Assembly (NCBI RefSeq): GCF_014203095.1
Contig: NZ_JACHIG010000008.1
Span: 186,001-250,000, forward strand
Origin: Prosthecobacter vanneervenii
GTDB lineage: Bacteria; Verrucomicrobiota; Verrucomicrobiia; Verrucomicrobiales; Verrucomicrobiaceae
Length of the DNA: 64,000 nt
Direction of reading: 5' to 3'
How positions within the stretch are numbered: position 1 is the stretch's first letter; each line of letters starts with the position of its first letter. The notes beneath the pieces are model-generated. The model was not told where the DNA came from, did no database searches, and saw only the letters and a list, made by a program, of their open reading frames with translations. The position numbers and the translations under genes are program-made. Below are positions 16,817 through 24,308 of this stretch, piece after piece.

Positions 16817-17482
16817 CTAGCTTGGCAAACTCAACCCCGCCCCTTCTGCTTTGCTCGGAAGACGTGTGTTCGACACGATCTCAACGCCTTTGGCTTGTTC
16901 AACCAGCGCCGCGAAAGCTGCTTGGGTTTGCAGCTTCTTTTTTTCATCGTCGTTTAGCTCAAGTTTGGTTTCGCCATCTGGCCTTTGAGTGGTGCTTTGC
17001 ACCTTCACTTCAATCGGTTTGGGCAGTGGTTTGAATGAAGACTCAAGGAACTGCCCGATCCCTTCCGGGGTTTGCATGTTGTCAGGAACGGGAACGCTCT
17101 CGGTGAGCGTCAATTTGCCATTGCCATCCATGCGCCCTTTGAAAAGCATTGTCTGGCCGTGCTCGTTGGTCAGGCTGACGATGCGGAAATCGTCTCCAGT
17201 TTCAGCGTTTACTCCCACGCGCTCCGTCAAAAACTTCTTTCGCCCTTCTGGGGTATCAAGACCGGCTAGGTGAATGGCTCCCGCTTTCAGAGCAGTGGGA
17301 GCGGACTCCTCTCTCAAAAGGTGTCTCTGGAGCATCCCCACCACAGAGTCTAACGCGTCGGCAAGCACGCTTCGTGCCCCAGAAGCCGACTGATACTCTG
17401 CACTCAGAGCGCCTGCCTGATTGACTGCGCTTACCACCGCATGTTTGTCGTATGCAGTGAGGTCGAATTTCCCGTCACCCAT
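16817..17482 (-). CDS. Island protein of unknown function, conserved-looking, soluble
   Basis: A 221-residue protein from the ATG at 17482, preceded on its strand by AGAGGGGGG, 4 nt from the start, which decides this start over the longer open frame (to 17845). It has no signal peptide or membrane segment; the middle reads as mixed alpha/beta (RKKFLTERVGVN..GDDFRIVSLTNEHGQTMLFKGRMDGNGKLTLTE) and the end is charged with possible coiled coil (ELNDDEKKKLQTQAAFAALVEQ). I do not recognise the family. It is the first gene inside the left end, 98 bp from the island tRNA-Val, and about 220 bp downstream of a small ORF and ardC. Confidence 0.7.
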   Translation of the reverse strand: MGDGKFDLTAYDKHAVVSAVNQAGALSAEYQSASGARSVLADALDSVVGMLQRHLLREESAPTALKAGAIHLAGLDTPEGRKKFLTERVGVNAETGDDFRIVSLTNEHGQTMLFKGRMDGNGKLTLTESVPVPDNMQTPEGIGQFLESSFKPLPKPIEVKVQSTTQRPDGETKLELNDDEKKKLQTQAAFAALVEQAKGVEIVSNTRLPSKAEGAGLSLPS

Positions 17483-17576
17483 TTTACCCCCCTCTTCATC
17501 ATTTAGCCCACTGGCAGAACATCCAGCATAGCGCACCCGCGTTAATTTTGCATTACACTGGCGCAAGCCATTGATT

Positions 17577-17595
17577 GGGATGCATTTTGCATCCC
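17577..17595. repeat. Perfect inverted repeat (8-bp stem)
   Basis: GGGATGCA-TTT-TGCATCCC in the 220-bp gap between the small ORF at 17703 and the gene at 17482. There is no T-run on either side, so it is not a typical terminator. It may be an operator or structured leader element of the downstream gene. Confidence 0.45.
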
Positions 17596-17702
17596 CTGGG
17601 CCGCTCTTGCGGCCCGTCGGGGTGGTGTGGGCGGGCAAATCCAAAAAGTATTCCGCAGAGCGAGCAAGCGAGCGGCGCGTCTGCCGGGAAAATCCGCTGC
17701 CC

Positions 17703-17921
17703 CTATCGGGGCAGTGCTTCCATGTGCAGGTGCAGCTTTCGGTCATTGGCCATCCGGCACGAGAGCGAAACGGCGCGGCGGTAGCTGAGGCAATGATAAA
17801 CCGTTGTGCGCGGCTGGCGGTCTTGTGTCGAGATGACGGCGACACGCCACGCGGGGCGCTGCCTTCCGTTCACGGTTGCGGCCCCCTTGTGGGGGCCGGT
17901 CATTTTGACGAACGCATTCAT
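17703..17921 (-). CDS. Small basic protein translationally coupled to ardC
   Basis: A 72-residue ORF whose ATG (17919-17921) overlaps the ardC stop as ATGA. The product has a patterned C-terminal part (RVAVISTQDRQPRTTVYH.., SYRRAVSLSCRMANDRKLHL, ending HMEALPR) suggestive of a small alpha/beta fold, and is rich in Arg and His. I recognise no family. The coupling and the regular pattern argue for a real gene; against it, a perfect hairpin CGGCCCCC-TTGT-GGGGGCCG lies within its first 45 nt, so the region may instead be structured non-coding sequence. Confidence 0.5.
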   Translation of the reverse strand: MNAFVKMTGPHKGAATVNGRQRPAWRVAVISTQDRQPRTTVYHCLSYRRAVSLSCRMANDRKLHLHMEALPR

Positions 17922-18817
17922 GGGCGGGCGTCCTCCTGCGCAAGGTTCAAGATGTAGTTGGCGGCTTTCTGCGCCTGCGATGCGGCGCGGATGATCCAGC
18001 CTTTAGCGTCCTTGCTTTGCAGGGCGTTAATCCAGCCTTGCAGGTAGGCGGCGGAGTTGGTGAGTTCGTCCTCAATGATGCCAGCATGGGCATTCAGGAA
18101 CGAAGCGGCCATTTCTGCTACAAGCTCTTCCTCGGCGTAGGTCTTGCGAGCGGTGTCGCCGTCGGCGCTGATGCCGCGATTCTCCAGCAAGGTCTTGCGG
18201 GCAAGGCGTGAAGCATGGCCGGTGCTGTGGGCCAGCTCATGAAAAAGCGTGGAATAATACGCCTCCTCGCCTTCAAAAAATCGCCCCTCTGGCATGTGGA
18301 CGCTATCGGTTGCGGGACGGTAGCAAGGAACCGCTGCCCCCTCGCGGATGGCTGGGGCGCTCGGCATGGCTGCCACGATGGCGCGGGCGCGGTCGGTCTT
18401 ATCGGAAAGGGAAAGCTCCGGCAGGTTCTCAGGCGTGGGGAACTCGATGCCCTCAATCTGCGAAGCATGAAACACGGTGTAAGCCCTCAAAAAGCGGCGT
18501 GTCTCGCCCTCGCCTTCCTCGGCATGGCTGCCCTCGTCCTGCTTGTTGTAGGTGCCATACTTCACCACAAGCGAACCTTTCTCTCCCTTGCGGACGTGTC
18601 CGCCAAGCTCCTTTGCCTGAATGAAGGTCAGGAAAAACGGGGACGTGCAACGAAGGCTGCCCAAAAGAAAGACGTTAATCCCCTGATAAGCTCTGCCGGT
18701 GGCAAAGTTGCGAGGAAACCCAACCTTTGAAAAGTATGGCGATTTCCACGGGATGACCCCGGCTTGTAGTTGGTCGATGATGCGGTCTGTAACCTGTGTG
18801 TAGATGTCTGATTTCAT
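17918..18817 (-). CDS. ardC: ArdC-type antirestriction protein (ssDNA-binding domain plus zincin)
   Basis: A 299-residue protein with the two ArdC parts: an N-terminal ssDNA-binding domain (about 1-125: IYTQVTDRIIDQLQAG.., VIPWKSPYFS.., GRAYQGINVFLLG..) and a C-terminal zincin-like metallopeptidase domain with HELAHSTGH at about 194-202 and the later glutamate in YAEEELVAEMAA. ArdC proteins protect incoming plasmid DNA from restriction and are common on conjugative and mobilizable elements, fitting the island. The start at 18817 is chosen because AGGAGA stands 7 nt upstream; the frame is open to 18982. Also called DUF1738/ArdC N-terminal family in databases. Confidence 0.9.
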   Translation of the reverse strand: MKSDIYTQVTDRIIDQLQAGVIPWKSPYFSKVGFPRNFATGRAYQGINVFLLGSLRCTSPFFLTFIQAKELGGHVRKGEKGSLVVKYGTYNKQDEGSHAEEGEGETRRFLRAYTVFHASQIEGIEFPTPENLPELSLSDKTDRARAIVAAMPSAPAIREGAAVPCYRPATDSVHMPEGRFFEGEEAYYSTLFHELAHSTGHASRLARKTLLENRGISADGDTARKTYAEEELVAEMAASFLNAHAGIIEDELTNSAAYLQGWINALQSKDAKGWIIRAASQAQKAANYILNLAQEDARP

Positions 18818-19364
18818 GATGATTTCTCCTGTTTCGGTTTTGCGAAAAGCACTCACGCGCGCGCAAAACATGAGTGCCAAAAGCCGGAGGAACGGGCGGG
18901 CAGTCACAGGGAGGCTCCAAAGGAGGGTGCCCTTTAGGGACAGCCTTTGGATGCCCTTGACGGACCGAACGTCTGGAGGCATCAGAGCCGCCTGATTATG
19001 AGGGCGGCGTTACTTCACGCGGCCTAGCGTGGACTTTGCTGGCACGGAGGCGGTTTCAGCGCAGTCGCAGTGAAACGGAGCGAAGCTGAGGACGCCTTGG
19101 TGCGCTTAAAGGGTGGAACTGGCAGGGTTCATGAAGAAGACGCGGGTCGGCCCATGCCGACGAAAAGCGGCGTTTCGTGAATGGTGCCAGGCGGCAGGAT
19201 AAAACCACCTGCGCAGCATGGCGGGATTGGGAAAGCGCAGCGGCCAATACCCGCCTTGCTGCCTGATCGGTGGACGGGGAGCAAGCTGGCCTTGGGGACG
19301 GATGCGCCGCGAGTGACGAAGGAGGGAAAGCGGGCGCAGTCACGCCGCAAGGCTTCGGCCAAAA
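18818..19364. other. Gene-free GC-rich region upstream of ardC
   Basis: About 550 bp without a credible gene; frames here are uninterrupted only because of high GC. It contains the paired motifs CCAAAGG (18908-18914) and CCTTTGG (18942-18948), an inverted repeat resembling those of the putative oriT region at 36780-36995. The region should include the ardC promoter, but I see no clear -35/-10. Confidence 0.4.
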
Positions 19365-19472
19365 GGTGGGCTTGCTCGCGGCGGGTGGTGCGGAGCTGAG
19401 GGCGTTACGGGACACCTCCCGTTAGAATGGGTAGCGCCGCACGCAGTAGGCGCGAGGGAAAGGCTTTTCCCG
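19365..19472 (-). repeat. Three-hairpin repeat, copy 1
   Basis: A roughly 108-bp segment about 90% identical by eye to copy 2 (20229-20335), with a 72-bp core also present in copy 3 (21000-21071). The core holds three inverted repeats: ACGGGA-CACC-TCCCGT (19407-19422), GCGCC-10 nt-GGCGC (19434-19453) and GGGAAA-GGCT-TTTCCC (19456-19471). It ends 8 bp past the stop of the 87-residue gene, so it would be the 3' UTR of that gene or an intercistronic structured element. Confidence 0.75.
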
Positions 19473-19479
19473 CCCTCTC

Positions 19480-19743
19480 TCACTCCACGTTGTATTCATC
19501 ATCAGGAATGTGCGCCACCTCCGTAACGTAGTATTCGAGACGATTCACAAATCGGCAGCCGTTAACGATAACTGCATCGCCAGAATCAGGGCAGTCAACC
19601 AGCGTCCAGATTTTATTGGGGGCCTGCGTCTTGAGGAATTCCCAATCGTCATGCGTATCGAAGGCAATGTGGTCAGTGCCGGGTTTGGTGATGGGCTTGA
19701 ACTGGTCGAACCATACGCCGTAATCGAGCTGAATGAACGTCAT
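19480..19743 (-). CDS. Small orphan island protein (87 aa)
   Basis: Starts at the ATG at 19743, preceded by GGGAGAG about 8 nt upstream. The product (MTFIQLDYGVWFDQFKPITK.., ..DWEFLKTQAPNKIWTLVDCPD.., ..VNRLEYYVTEVAHIPD) is acidic and globular-looking, without signal peptide or membrane helix. I do not recognise a family. It lies 4 bp downstream of the 44-residue ORF and 8 bp before repeat copy 1, in the string of small genes between ArdC and the PIN protein, a position where anti-defence or accessory proteins are common. Confidence 0.65.
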   Translation of the reverse strand: MTFIQLDYGVWFDQFKPITKPGTDHIAFDTHDDWEFLKTQAPNKIWTLVDCPDSGDAVIVNGCRFVNRLEYYVTEVAHIPDDEYNVE

Positions 19744-19747
19744 GGGC

Positions 19748-19882
19748 CTACTCTCCCTTCGCTTTAGTTTTGAGAGCTTCGGCAGCCTCCAGCCACTCTT
19801 GCCCAAGTATCTCTACGTCTGGGTCGTTCAATGCCCATTCGAGCACATGCAGCAGTTCCAGTTCTAGTTGAGTCAATTGCAT
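19748..19882 (-). CDS. Very small acidic helical protein (44 aa)
   Basis: MQLTQLELELLHVLEWALND.. to ..EAAEALKTKAKGE. The start at 19882 has a strong AAAAGGAGA 6 nt upstream, and the stop is 4 bp before the next gene, so a two-gene transcription unit is likely. The sequence is leucine- and glutamate-rich and predicted alpha-helical throughout. No family recognised; the ribosome binding site is the main evidence. Confidence 0.6.
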   Translation of the reverse strand: MQLTQLELELLHVLEWALNDPDVEILGQEWLEAAEALKTKAKGE

Positions 19883-20228
19883 GATTCGTCTCCTTTTCAG
19901 TGTTGAGGCTGCGCCTATCGCGGCCTGATGGCCTAGCCAGAAAGGCCCCATGAGGCGGGACGGAGTGAACCGATCACAGCGGAGAATTGGGGGAGACCTT
20001 CAGGGGGAACCTATTGTCCGCTTGAACGGACTGACGGGGACTTTAGCGATGCCATAAACAGGCACGATTGCGCAGGCGTCGGCAGAGGAGACGCACATGC
20101 TGTTGCATTTGAACGTGCTGGGCAGTGAGCTTGAAGCGCAGCGGAGAGAGAAGCTGCCGGGCAACCACTTCGGGAGGCATGGGAAGCAAGCTGGCCGTTG
20201 GAACGGTAAAGCCGCAGGCCCGTCCAGC
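19883..20228. other. Gene-free GC-rich region upstream of the 44-aa/87-aa genes
   Basis: About 350 bp, no credible gene. It carries several short palindromes (for example GGCC blocks around 19920-19945) and a segment with GTCCG..CGGAC near 20016-20030. It presumably includes the promoter of the two small genes, but no sigma-70 motif stands out. Confidence 0.35.
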
Positions 20229-20335
20229 GGTGGGCTTGCTCGCGGCGGGTGGCGCGGAGCCGAGGGCGTTACGGGACACTTCCCGTTGGAATGGGTAGCG
20301 CCGCACGCAGTAGGCGCGAGGGAAAGGCTTTTCCC
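20229..20335 (-). repeat. Three-hairpin repeat, copy 2
   Basis: Same element as copy 1. Hairpins: ACGGGA-CACT-TCCCGT (20271-20286), GCGCC/GGCGC (20298-20317) and GGGAAA-GGCT-TTTCCC (20320-20335). Differences from copy 1 fall mostly in loops and linkers (CACC versus CACT, GTTAGAA versus GTTGGAA), while stems are kept. It lies downstream of the DUF6876-type gene, separated from it by an intrinsic terminator. Confidence 0.75.
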
Positions 20336-20352
20336 ACTAAACGCAGGGATTT

Positions 20353-20391
20353 GAAAACAAGAACCCCCGCCCGGTGGATACCGGGCGGGGG
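20353..20391 (-). terminator. Rho-independent terminator of the DUF6876-type gene
   Basis: On the minus strand a perfect 12-bp stem CCCCCGCCCGGT with its complement around the 4-nt loop ATCC (20364-20391), followed by TTCTTGTTTT. It starts 10 bp after the stop codon of the upstream gene. Confidence 0.8.
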
Positions 20392-20400
20392 TATGCCGAG

Positions 20401-20763
20401 CTAATACTCGCTCGGCAACATCATCACGTTGTTCGTGAAGTAGAGAGAGATTTCATCCAGTGGGAAATCGGTGAATTCGATTTCCTTGGAGAAGACGATT
20501 CGGCCATTGCCATCGTCGCAGGCCAGTGTGGCGGCGTGGTCAGCATTGACCTTCAGACGCCACGTCTGGAACTCTTCGGCGGTGACGGCTGGGATGGATT
20601 GAGCGAAAGCGATCTCATCAACCAGCCAGTAGGCACCGCCTGCCTCTGCGACATGCTGAACACCATCGGTGTAAAGCACGTTGCGTGCGAGGCCGTGGCG
20701 ATACCACTGGTCGGTTCCGGTGAATTGGCGAAGATCGGCTTTGCTGAGTGTTTTCTGTGTCAT
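20401..20763 (-). CDS. DUF6876-family protein (120 aa)
   Basis: The product begins MTQKTLSKADLRQFTGTDQW, continues YRHGLARNVLYTDGVQHVAE.. GGAYWLVDEIAF.., and ends ..EISLYFTNNVMMLPSEY. This QFTG..WYRH..LYTDGV..AYWL pattern matches what I remember as DUF6876, a plasmid/phage-associated family of unknown function; that assignment is from memory. The ATG at 20763 has AAGGAGCC 5 nt upstream; the longer frame to 21042 is rejected. It has its own terminator and a three-hairpin repeat behind it. Confidence 0.75.
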   Translation of the reverse strand: MTQKTLSKADLRQFTGTDQWYRHGLARNVLYTDGVQHVAEAGGAYWLVDEIAFAQSIPAVTAEEFQTWRLKVNADHAATLACDDGNGRIVFSKEIEFTDFPLDEISLYFTNNVMMLPSEY

Positions 20764-20999
20764 GTTTGGCTCCTTGTTTATTGATTGCCCCATTGCGGGA
20801 CAGCGGTTCAAGGAGCTGGGGTCATGAGGCTGGCGGTCATGCCCCGAACACGGGAGCGCAGCGAATGGAGCGGGCACGGGGTTGACGGCCAGACGGCCCC
20901 AGCCAAAACCGCGCCCCAGGCCGCAAGGGCAAAAACAAGGAGCCGCACAGAAAGCACGGAGCCGAACCAGAGCGTCAACGGACCGACGCAGAGAGCCAC
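20764..20999. other. GC-rich spacer upstream of the DUF6876-type gene
   Basis: 236 bp with no credible gene. It contains GGGGTCATGAGGC..GCGGTCATGCCCC (20818-20845), an imperfect palindrome. Frames through it share a few residues with frames through the other repeat regions only because the three-hairpin element is repeated. Confidence 0.3.
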
Positions 21000-21071
21000 T
21001 GAGGGCGTTACGGGACACCTCCCGTAATGGGTAGCGCCCCACGCAGTAGGCGCGAGGGAAAGGCTTTTCCC
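21000..21071 (-). repeat. Three-hairpin repeat, copy 3
   Basis: Core-only copy: ACGGGA-CACC-TCCCGT (21010-21025), GCGCC/GGCGC (21033-21052) and GGGAAA-GGCT-TTTCCC (21056-21071). The linker between hairpins 1 and 2 is 4 nt shorter than in copy 1. The element ends 8 bp past the PIN gene stop, the same distance as copy 1 from its gene. Confidence 0.75.
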
Positions 21072-21078
21072 GAATGAG

Positions 21079-22107
21079 TTATGTATCGAGCATGTCCCAT
21101 TCGTCACCTAGCGCCCATCGAAGTGCAGAGAGCTTTCCGTTAATCATTCCCCACTCAAAGTCATCCCAAGGCCCGAGATTTTCCAAGCCATATTTCTTCT
21201 CAACTTTCCGCGCAGATTTCTTCGCGCCCTCCCATATGTCTCGCTGAATAGTTGTCTCCCGTGGGTCTCTAGCCGGGTAGGCTTCTTTGGCGACAATTTT
21301 AATCAAGCCACATTCAATCTTCTCTCTGCGAATTTGGTGACGATTATACCAAACCTTGTCGATTAGCTCTTCAATAGAATCAAGGATTTCGCTCAATTGC
21401 CTTGGCTCTTCGGTCCACTCGTGCTCCATCATCAAATCTGACACCATCACAGGTTGCACACGTTTCAACGCCTCGGTGAGCTTGATGAAGTATAAGGATT
21501 TAATTTTGCTGAAGTAGTTGGAGAAGTCGGGGTGTGGCAATCGATGGTCAGCGTTGGGATGGCTGAAGTCTTTGGTGTTGTGTGTCACGAAGGCAAAACG
21601 CAAGCCCCTATTGGCAGCGGAAAGCATGTCCCCGTATATCTCCATCAGCATCGCATCCGCCATGCTGTTGCGTTGTGTGTGAAATGGAGCCTTTTTGGCA
21701 AGCGCCCGTTCGGCAGCTCGCAGCTTCACGGCGTCTGACACTCCCACCATCTCGGCAGCATCAAATAGCTTCTCTAAGCGTCCAATCGACTCAATGGCGC
21801 TTTCCCCCATGCTGGGCAGCCTGAAATCGAGGTCGCTGAGCTGTTCTAAAACGATTCGCTTCGTTTTGCCGCCACCAAGTAGCTCAACTGCTTGCTTAGC
21901 TCTCTTGAGGGTGCTTGACAGGCTACGCTGGCTGTCCTCCACAATGCGAGCCTTATTACGGGTGAATTCATCACGAACGATGGTCGGCACAATCAGTGTA
22001 ACCTGCTTTTGCCGGACCAGCTCCTCCAAAACGCCAATAGTAGCCTGCTGCTGGTGGTCCTTTGCCATGTCAAGCCAGACACAGGTATCAATTAGCAGTT
22101 TGAACAT
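21079..22107 (-). CDS. PIN-domain nuclease-like protein (342 aa)
   Basis: N-terminal PIN domain with the acidic residues of this RNase fold: Asp7 in FKLLIDTCVWLD, Glu47 in IVRDEFTRN, Asp near 148 in SMADAMLMEIYGDML, and the HNTKDF segment near 175. The remaining 160 residues form a helical C-terminal region of unknown role. The layout resembles long PIN proteins of the DUF4935 type. No small antitoxin is adjacent, so it is not a simple VapBC pair; it is the last gene of the seven-gene defence block, 50 bp after the helicase fusion, suggesting an RNA-cleaving effector. That role is inference. Confidence 0.8.
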   Translation of the reverse strand: MFKLLIDTCVWLDMAKDHQQQATIGVLEELVRQKQVTLIVPTIVRDEFTRNKARIVEDSQRSLSSTLKRAKQAVELLGGGKTKRIVLEQLSDLDFRLPSMGESAIESIGRLEKLFDAAEMVGVSDAVKLRAAERALAKKAPFHTQRNSMADAMLMEIYGDMLSAANRGLRFAFVTHNTKDFSHPNADHRLPHPDFSNYFSKIKSLYFIKLTEALKRVQPVMVSDLMMEHEWTEEPRQLSEILDSIEELIDKVWYNRHQIRREKIECGLIKIVAKEAYPARDPRETTIQRDIWEGAKKSARKVEKKYGLENLGPWDDFEWGMINGKLSALRWALGDEWDMLDT

Positions 22108-22157
22108 ATGAACTTCCTTAATGTGGAGTGGACACCAGTTGCGAGAGCGTCCGAATG

Positions 22158-24308
22158 TCAGGTGCGGAGATCTTCAATAAACTCTGACGCAGGCGATATG
22201 CCCGTAATTAAAAGCTGGTCGCGAGCGCGGGTGCAGGCGACGTAAAGAAGGTGCCGCTCTGTGTTGTAAACCTCTTCAAGGTCGGCGTCATCGGAAATGG
22301 ACTCGATGCGTTCCTGCAACGGCAGAACCTCATCGTCGCAGGCCATGACGGCCACTGCCCGGAACTCAAGCCCTTTGGCAAGGTGCATGGTGCAAATGGA
22401 CGCAAAGCCGCTGGTTGTCTCCACTTGTTCATCAAGCGTCTTGAAGGGAATTCCTGCTTTTTGAACCGCCTCGCGGGCACGTTCCAATTGGGCCTCGGAG
22501 CGAACGAAAATGCCGAATTCGTGAGGGGCAATCCCCTCGTCCTTGCGAGCGGTGAGCCAATCGGCAACAGCCACTATTTCCTCTTCTTCGGTCTTCAGGA
22601 TGCGGATGTCAGGCGGTGGACCGTTGAAAACTGACACCGTTTCATCCCTTTGCTCCTTGTTCCCGTCCACGTCGCTAATCTCAGGACCAAGCAAGCGGTC
22701 GGCCTGGGTGCGGATTTGATGCGAGGTTCTGTAGTTGATTCGCAGGTTGCGAGAGCGTCCTCGAATATCCACGCCAAGAGCGAGCCACGAAAAAGGCTGC
22801 TGGAAAATCCGCTGCCCAAGATCGCCAGCGAAGAAAAGAGCATCGGGGCGTTTAGCTCCGATGGCTGCAAGAAACCGCAGATGTGCGATGCCGATGTCCT
22901 GGGCCTCGTCCACTACGGCAAAGTCAAAGGGTGGGTTCTTGTCTTTGTGAATGGCTGCTGCCAGTTTCGTAAACATCTCTGAGACAGTGACCAGCTTGCG
23001 GGCAGCAAGCTGGGAACGGACATTCTCGAAGATTTGCCAGAGAAGCGCCCGTTGCGCTTCCGGCAAACGTGTCTTGCGGCCAAGCCGGACAACATCCCGA
23101 TAAGACTCCCATGTGTTGAGCTGCCATGCGTCAACGATCTGCTCCCATTCGGATAAAAGGAACTGGCTGCTGAACTTGTGGCCGGCAACGGCTTTGGACG
23201 CTTCGGCGATGATTTTCAGAATATCCGAGCGCGAGGCAATGTTTGCCGTTCCGAAGTGCGCTTTGTAAAGGCGGCTGCCAATCGCCTCGATGGAGTGGAC
23301 TTCTAGCCGCTCCGCAAGGCGAGGCTCGTTGCTGATAAGCCTGCGCAGCTTTGAGCGAAGCGAGTTCGCCAAGATGTGCGAGAACGTCGTGAGCAGCACC
23401 CTGGCGTTGGGATTGTTGCGAGCCAGAAACACGGCGCGATGAACGGCAACGATGGTTTTGCCTGTTCCGGCAGAACCAGACACACGGGCTGGGCCGCTGT
23501 AATTGCGCTCGACTGAATGCCGCTGGTCGGGGTGAAGGAAGACAGACCACTTGTCCCAAGGGAATTCGAGCGCCCTTTCCAACTCTTCGACGTTGGACAT
23601 CACGCGGAAACGGCGCTGTGCGTCTGGATGCTCGAACGGATTTGCCGTGACAGGAGCGGTCTGCGGAATGCGAGGTTTCCCACCTGTGGCGAGTTCCAGC
23701 AATGCCTCTGCTGCCTCCGTGGGCAAACGGTCGGACAAGAGCAGCAATGTGTCCTCGTCCGCTTGGCGAACATCTGCGAGCCATTCGCTGGGCACGCCGT
23801 AGGACAGCAGTTCATCATCCGAGCATTGCGCGAAGAGCTGCCTTTTGCGGGGCTTAGGCTCTGGCAGTTCTTGCTGGACGTAGGTAGGGACGAAAATCTC
23901 GTGAACCGTCTCGCGGATTTCCACCAACTGAGCAGCACCGGTCTTGGGGTGCGTCTCCAGCTTGCGCCGTTCCGCCCAATCATACGCTTTGTCGTGGTGG
24001 TCAACGTAACACAAGAGCAAGTTGGCGTCGCTCTTGTGGACAATCAGGCGGATGTCGCGATTAACGCGCACCGACCAGAAATTCTTGTCCCTCGCCTTGT
24101 CGAGCTTGTGGAAGCTCATGCCGGGATTAGCCGGGTTGATCTGCAAGTCGAACGCCGTCGTCTTCACGGCCTTCTGCTCGTCGCCGGTGAGACGAGCAAG
24201 GCTGTCGGTAAATGTGTCTGCAATGCGGAATTCTGTGCCAGTGCTTTTCAAGAGAGTGTCCTCTTCACCAGGATGGTATTTTGAAGAGGCGACCTTGATC
24301 GCTCTCAT
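22158..24308 (-). CDS. RelE/ParE-like domain fused to a UvrD/Rep-type helicase
   Basis: A 716-residue protein. Residues about 38-115 (DSLARLTGDEQKAVKTTA.. to ..NLLLCYVDHHDKAYDWAERR) look like a RelE/ParE toxin fold. From about 260 it is a superfamily I helicase: GSAGTGKT at 287-294, DEAQD near 468, INYRTSHQIR, HLAKGLEFRAV and the C-terminal YVACTRARDQL. It should be an ATP-dependent helicase or translocase, with the toxin-like part possibly acting as a targeting or RNase module. The ATG at 24308 overlaps the ABC-3C ATPase gene by 44 nt and has no Shine-Dalgarno; a TTG at 24251 with AGAGG 8 nt upstream is an alternative start that would still keep the RelE-like part. Confidence 0.85.
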   Translation of the reverse strand: MRAIKVASSKYHPGEEDTLLKSTGTEFRIADTFTDSLARLTGDEQKAVKTTAFDLQINPANPGMSFHKLDKARDKNFWSVRVNRDIRLIVHKSDANLLLCYVDHHDKAYDWAERRKLETHPKTGAAQLVEIRETVHEIFVPTYVQQELPEPKPRKRQLFAQCSDDELLSYGVPSEWLADVRQADEDTLLLLSDRLPTEAAEALLELATGGKPRIPQTAPVTANPFEHPDAQRRFRVMSNVEELERALEFPWDKWSVFLHPDQRHSVERNYSGPARVSGSAGTGKTIVAVHRAVFLARNNPNARVLLTTFSHILANSLRSKLRRLISNEPRLAERLEVHSIEAIGSRLYKAHFGTANIASRSDILKIIAEASKAVAGHKFSSQFLLSEWEQIVDAWQLNTWESYRDVVRLGRKTRLPEAQRALLWQIFENVRSQLAARKLVTVSEMFTKLAAAIHKDKNPPFDFAVVDEAQDIGIAHLRFLAAIGAKRPDALFFAGDLGQRIFQQPFSWLALGVDIRGRSRNLRINYRTSHQIRTQADRLLGPEISDVDGNKEQRDETVSVFNGPPPDIRILKTEEEEIVAVADWLTARKDEGIAPHEFGIFVRSEAQLERAREAVQKAGIPFKTLDEQVETTSGFASICTMHLAKGLEFRAVAVMACDDEVLPLQERIESISDDADLEEVYNTERHLLYVACTRARDQLLITGISPASEFIEDLRT

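Noticed and set aside
17577-17595. Rho-independent terminator
   Set aside because: A good stem but no T-run on either strand.
19056-21042. Longer minus-strand frames in the repeat region (19056-19415, 20043-20306, and the N-terminal extension of 20401-21042) sharing a SRNAL..APPAASKPT-like start
   Set aside because: They begin inside the three-hairpin repeat, so the shared start is explained by the DNA repeat. They have no Shine-Dalgarno and the rest shows no conservation-like pattern.
20229-21071. Integron gene-cassette array
   Set aside because: The hairpin repeats behind genes suggest cassettes, but I found no RYYYAAC/GTTRRRY core pairs and no integron integrase, only P4-type and other tyrosine recombinases.
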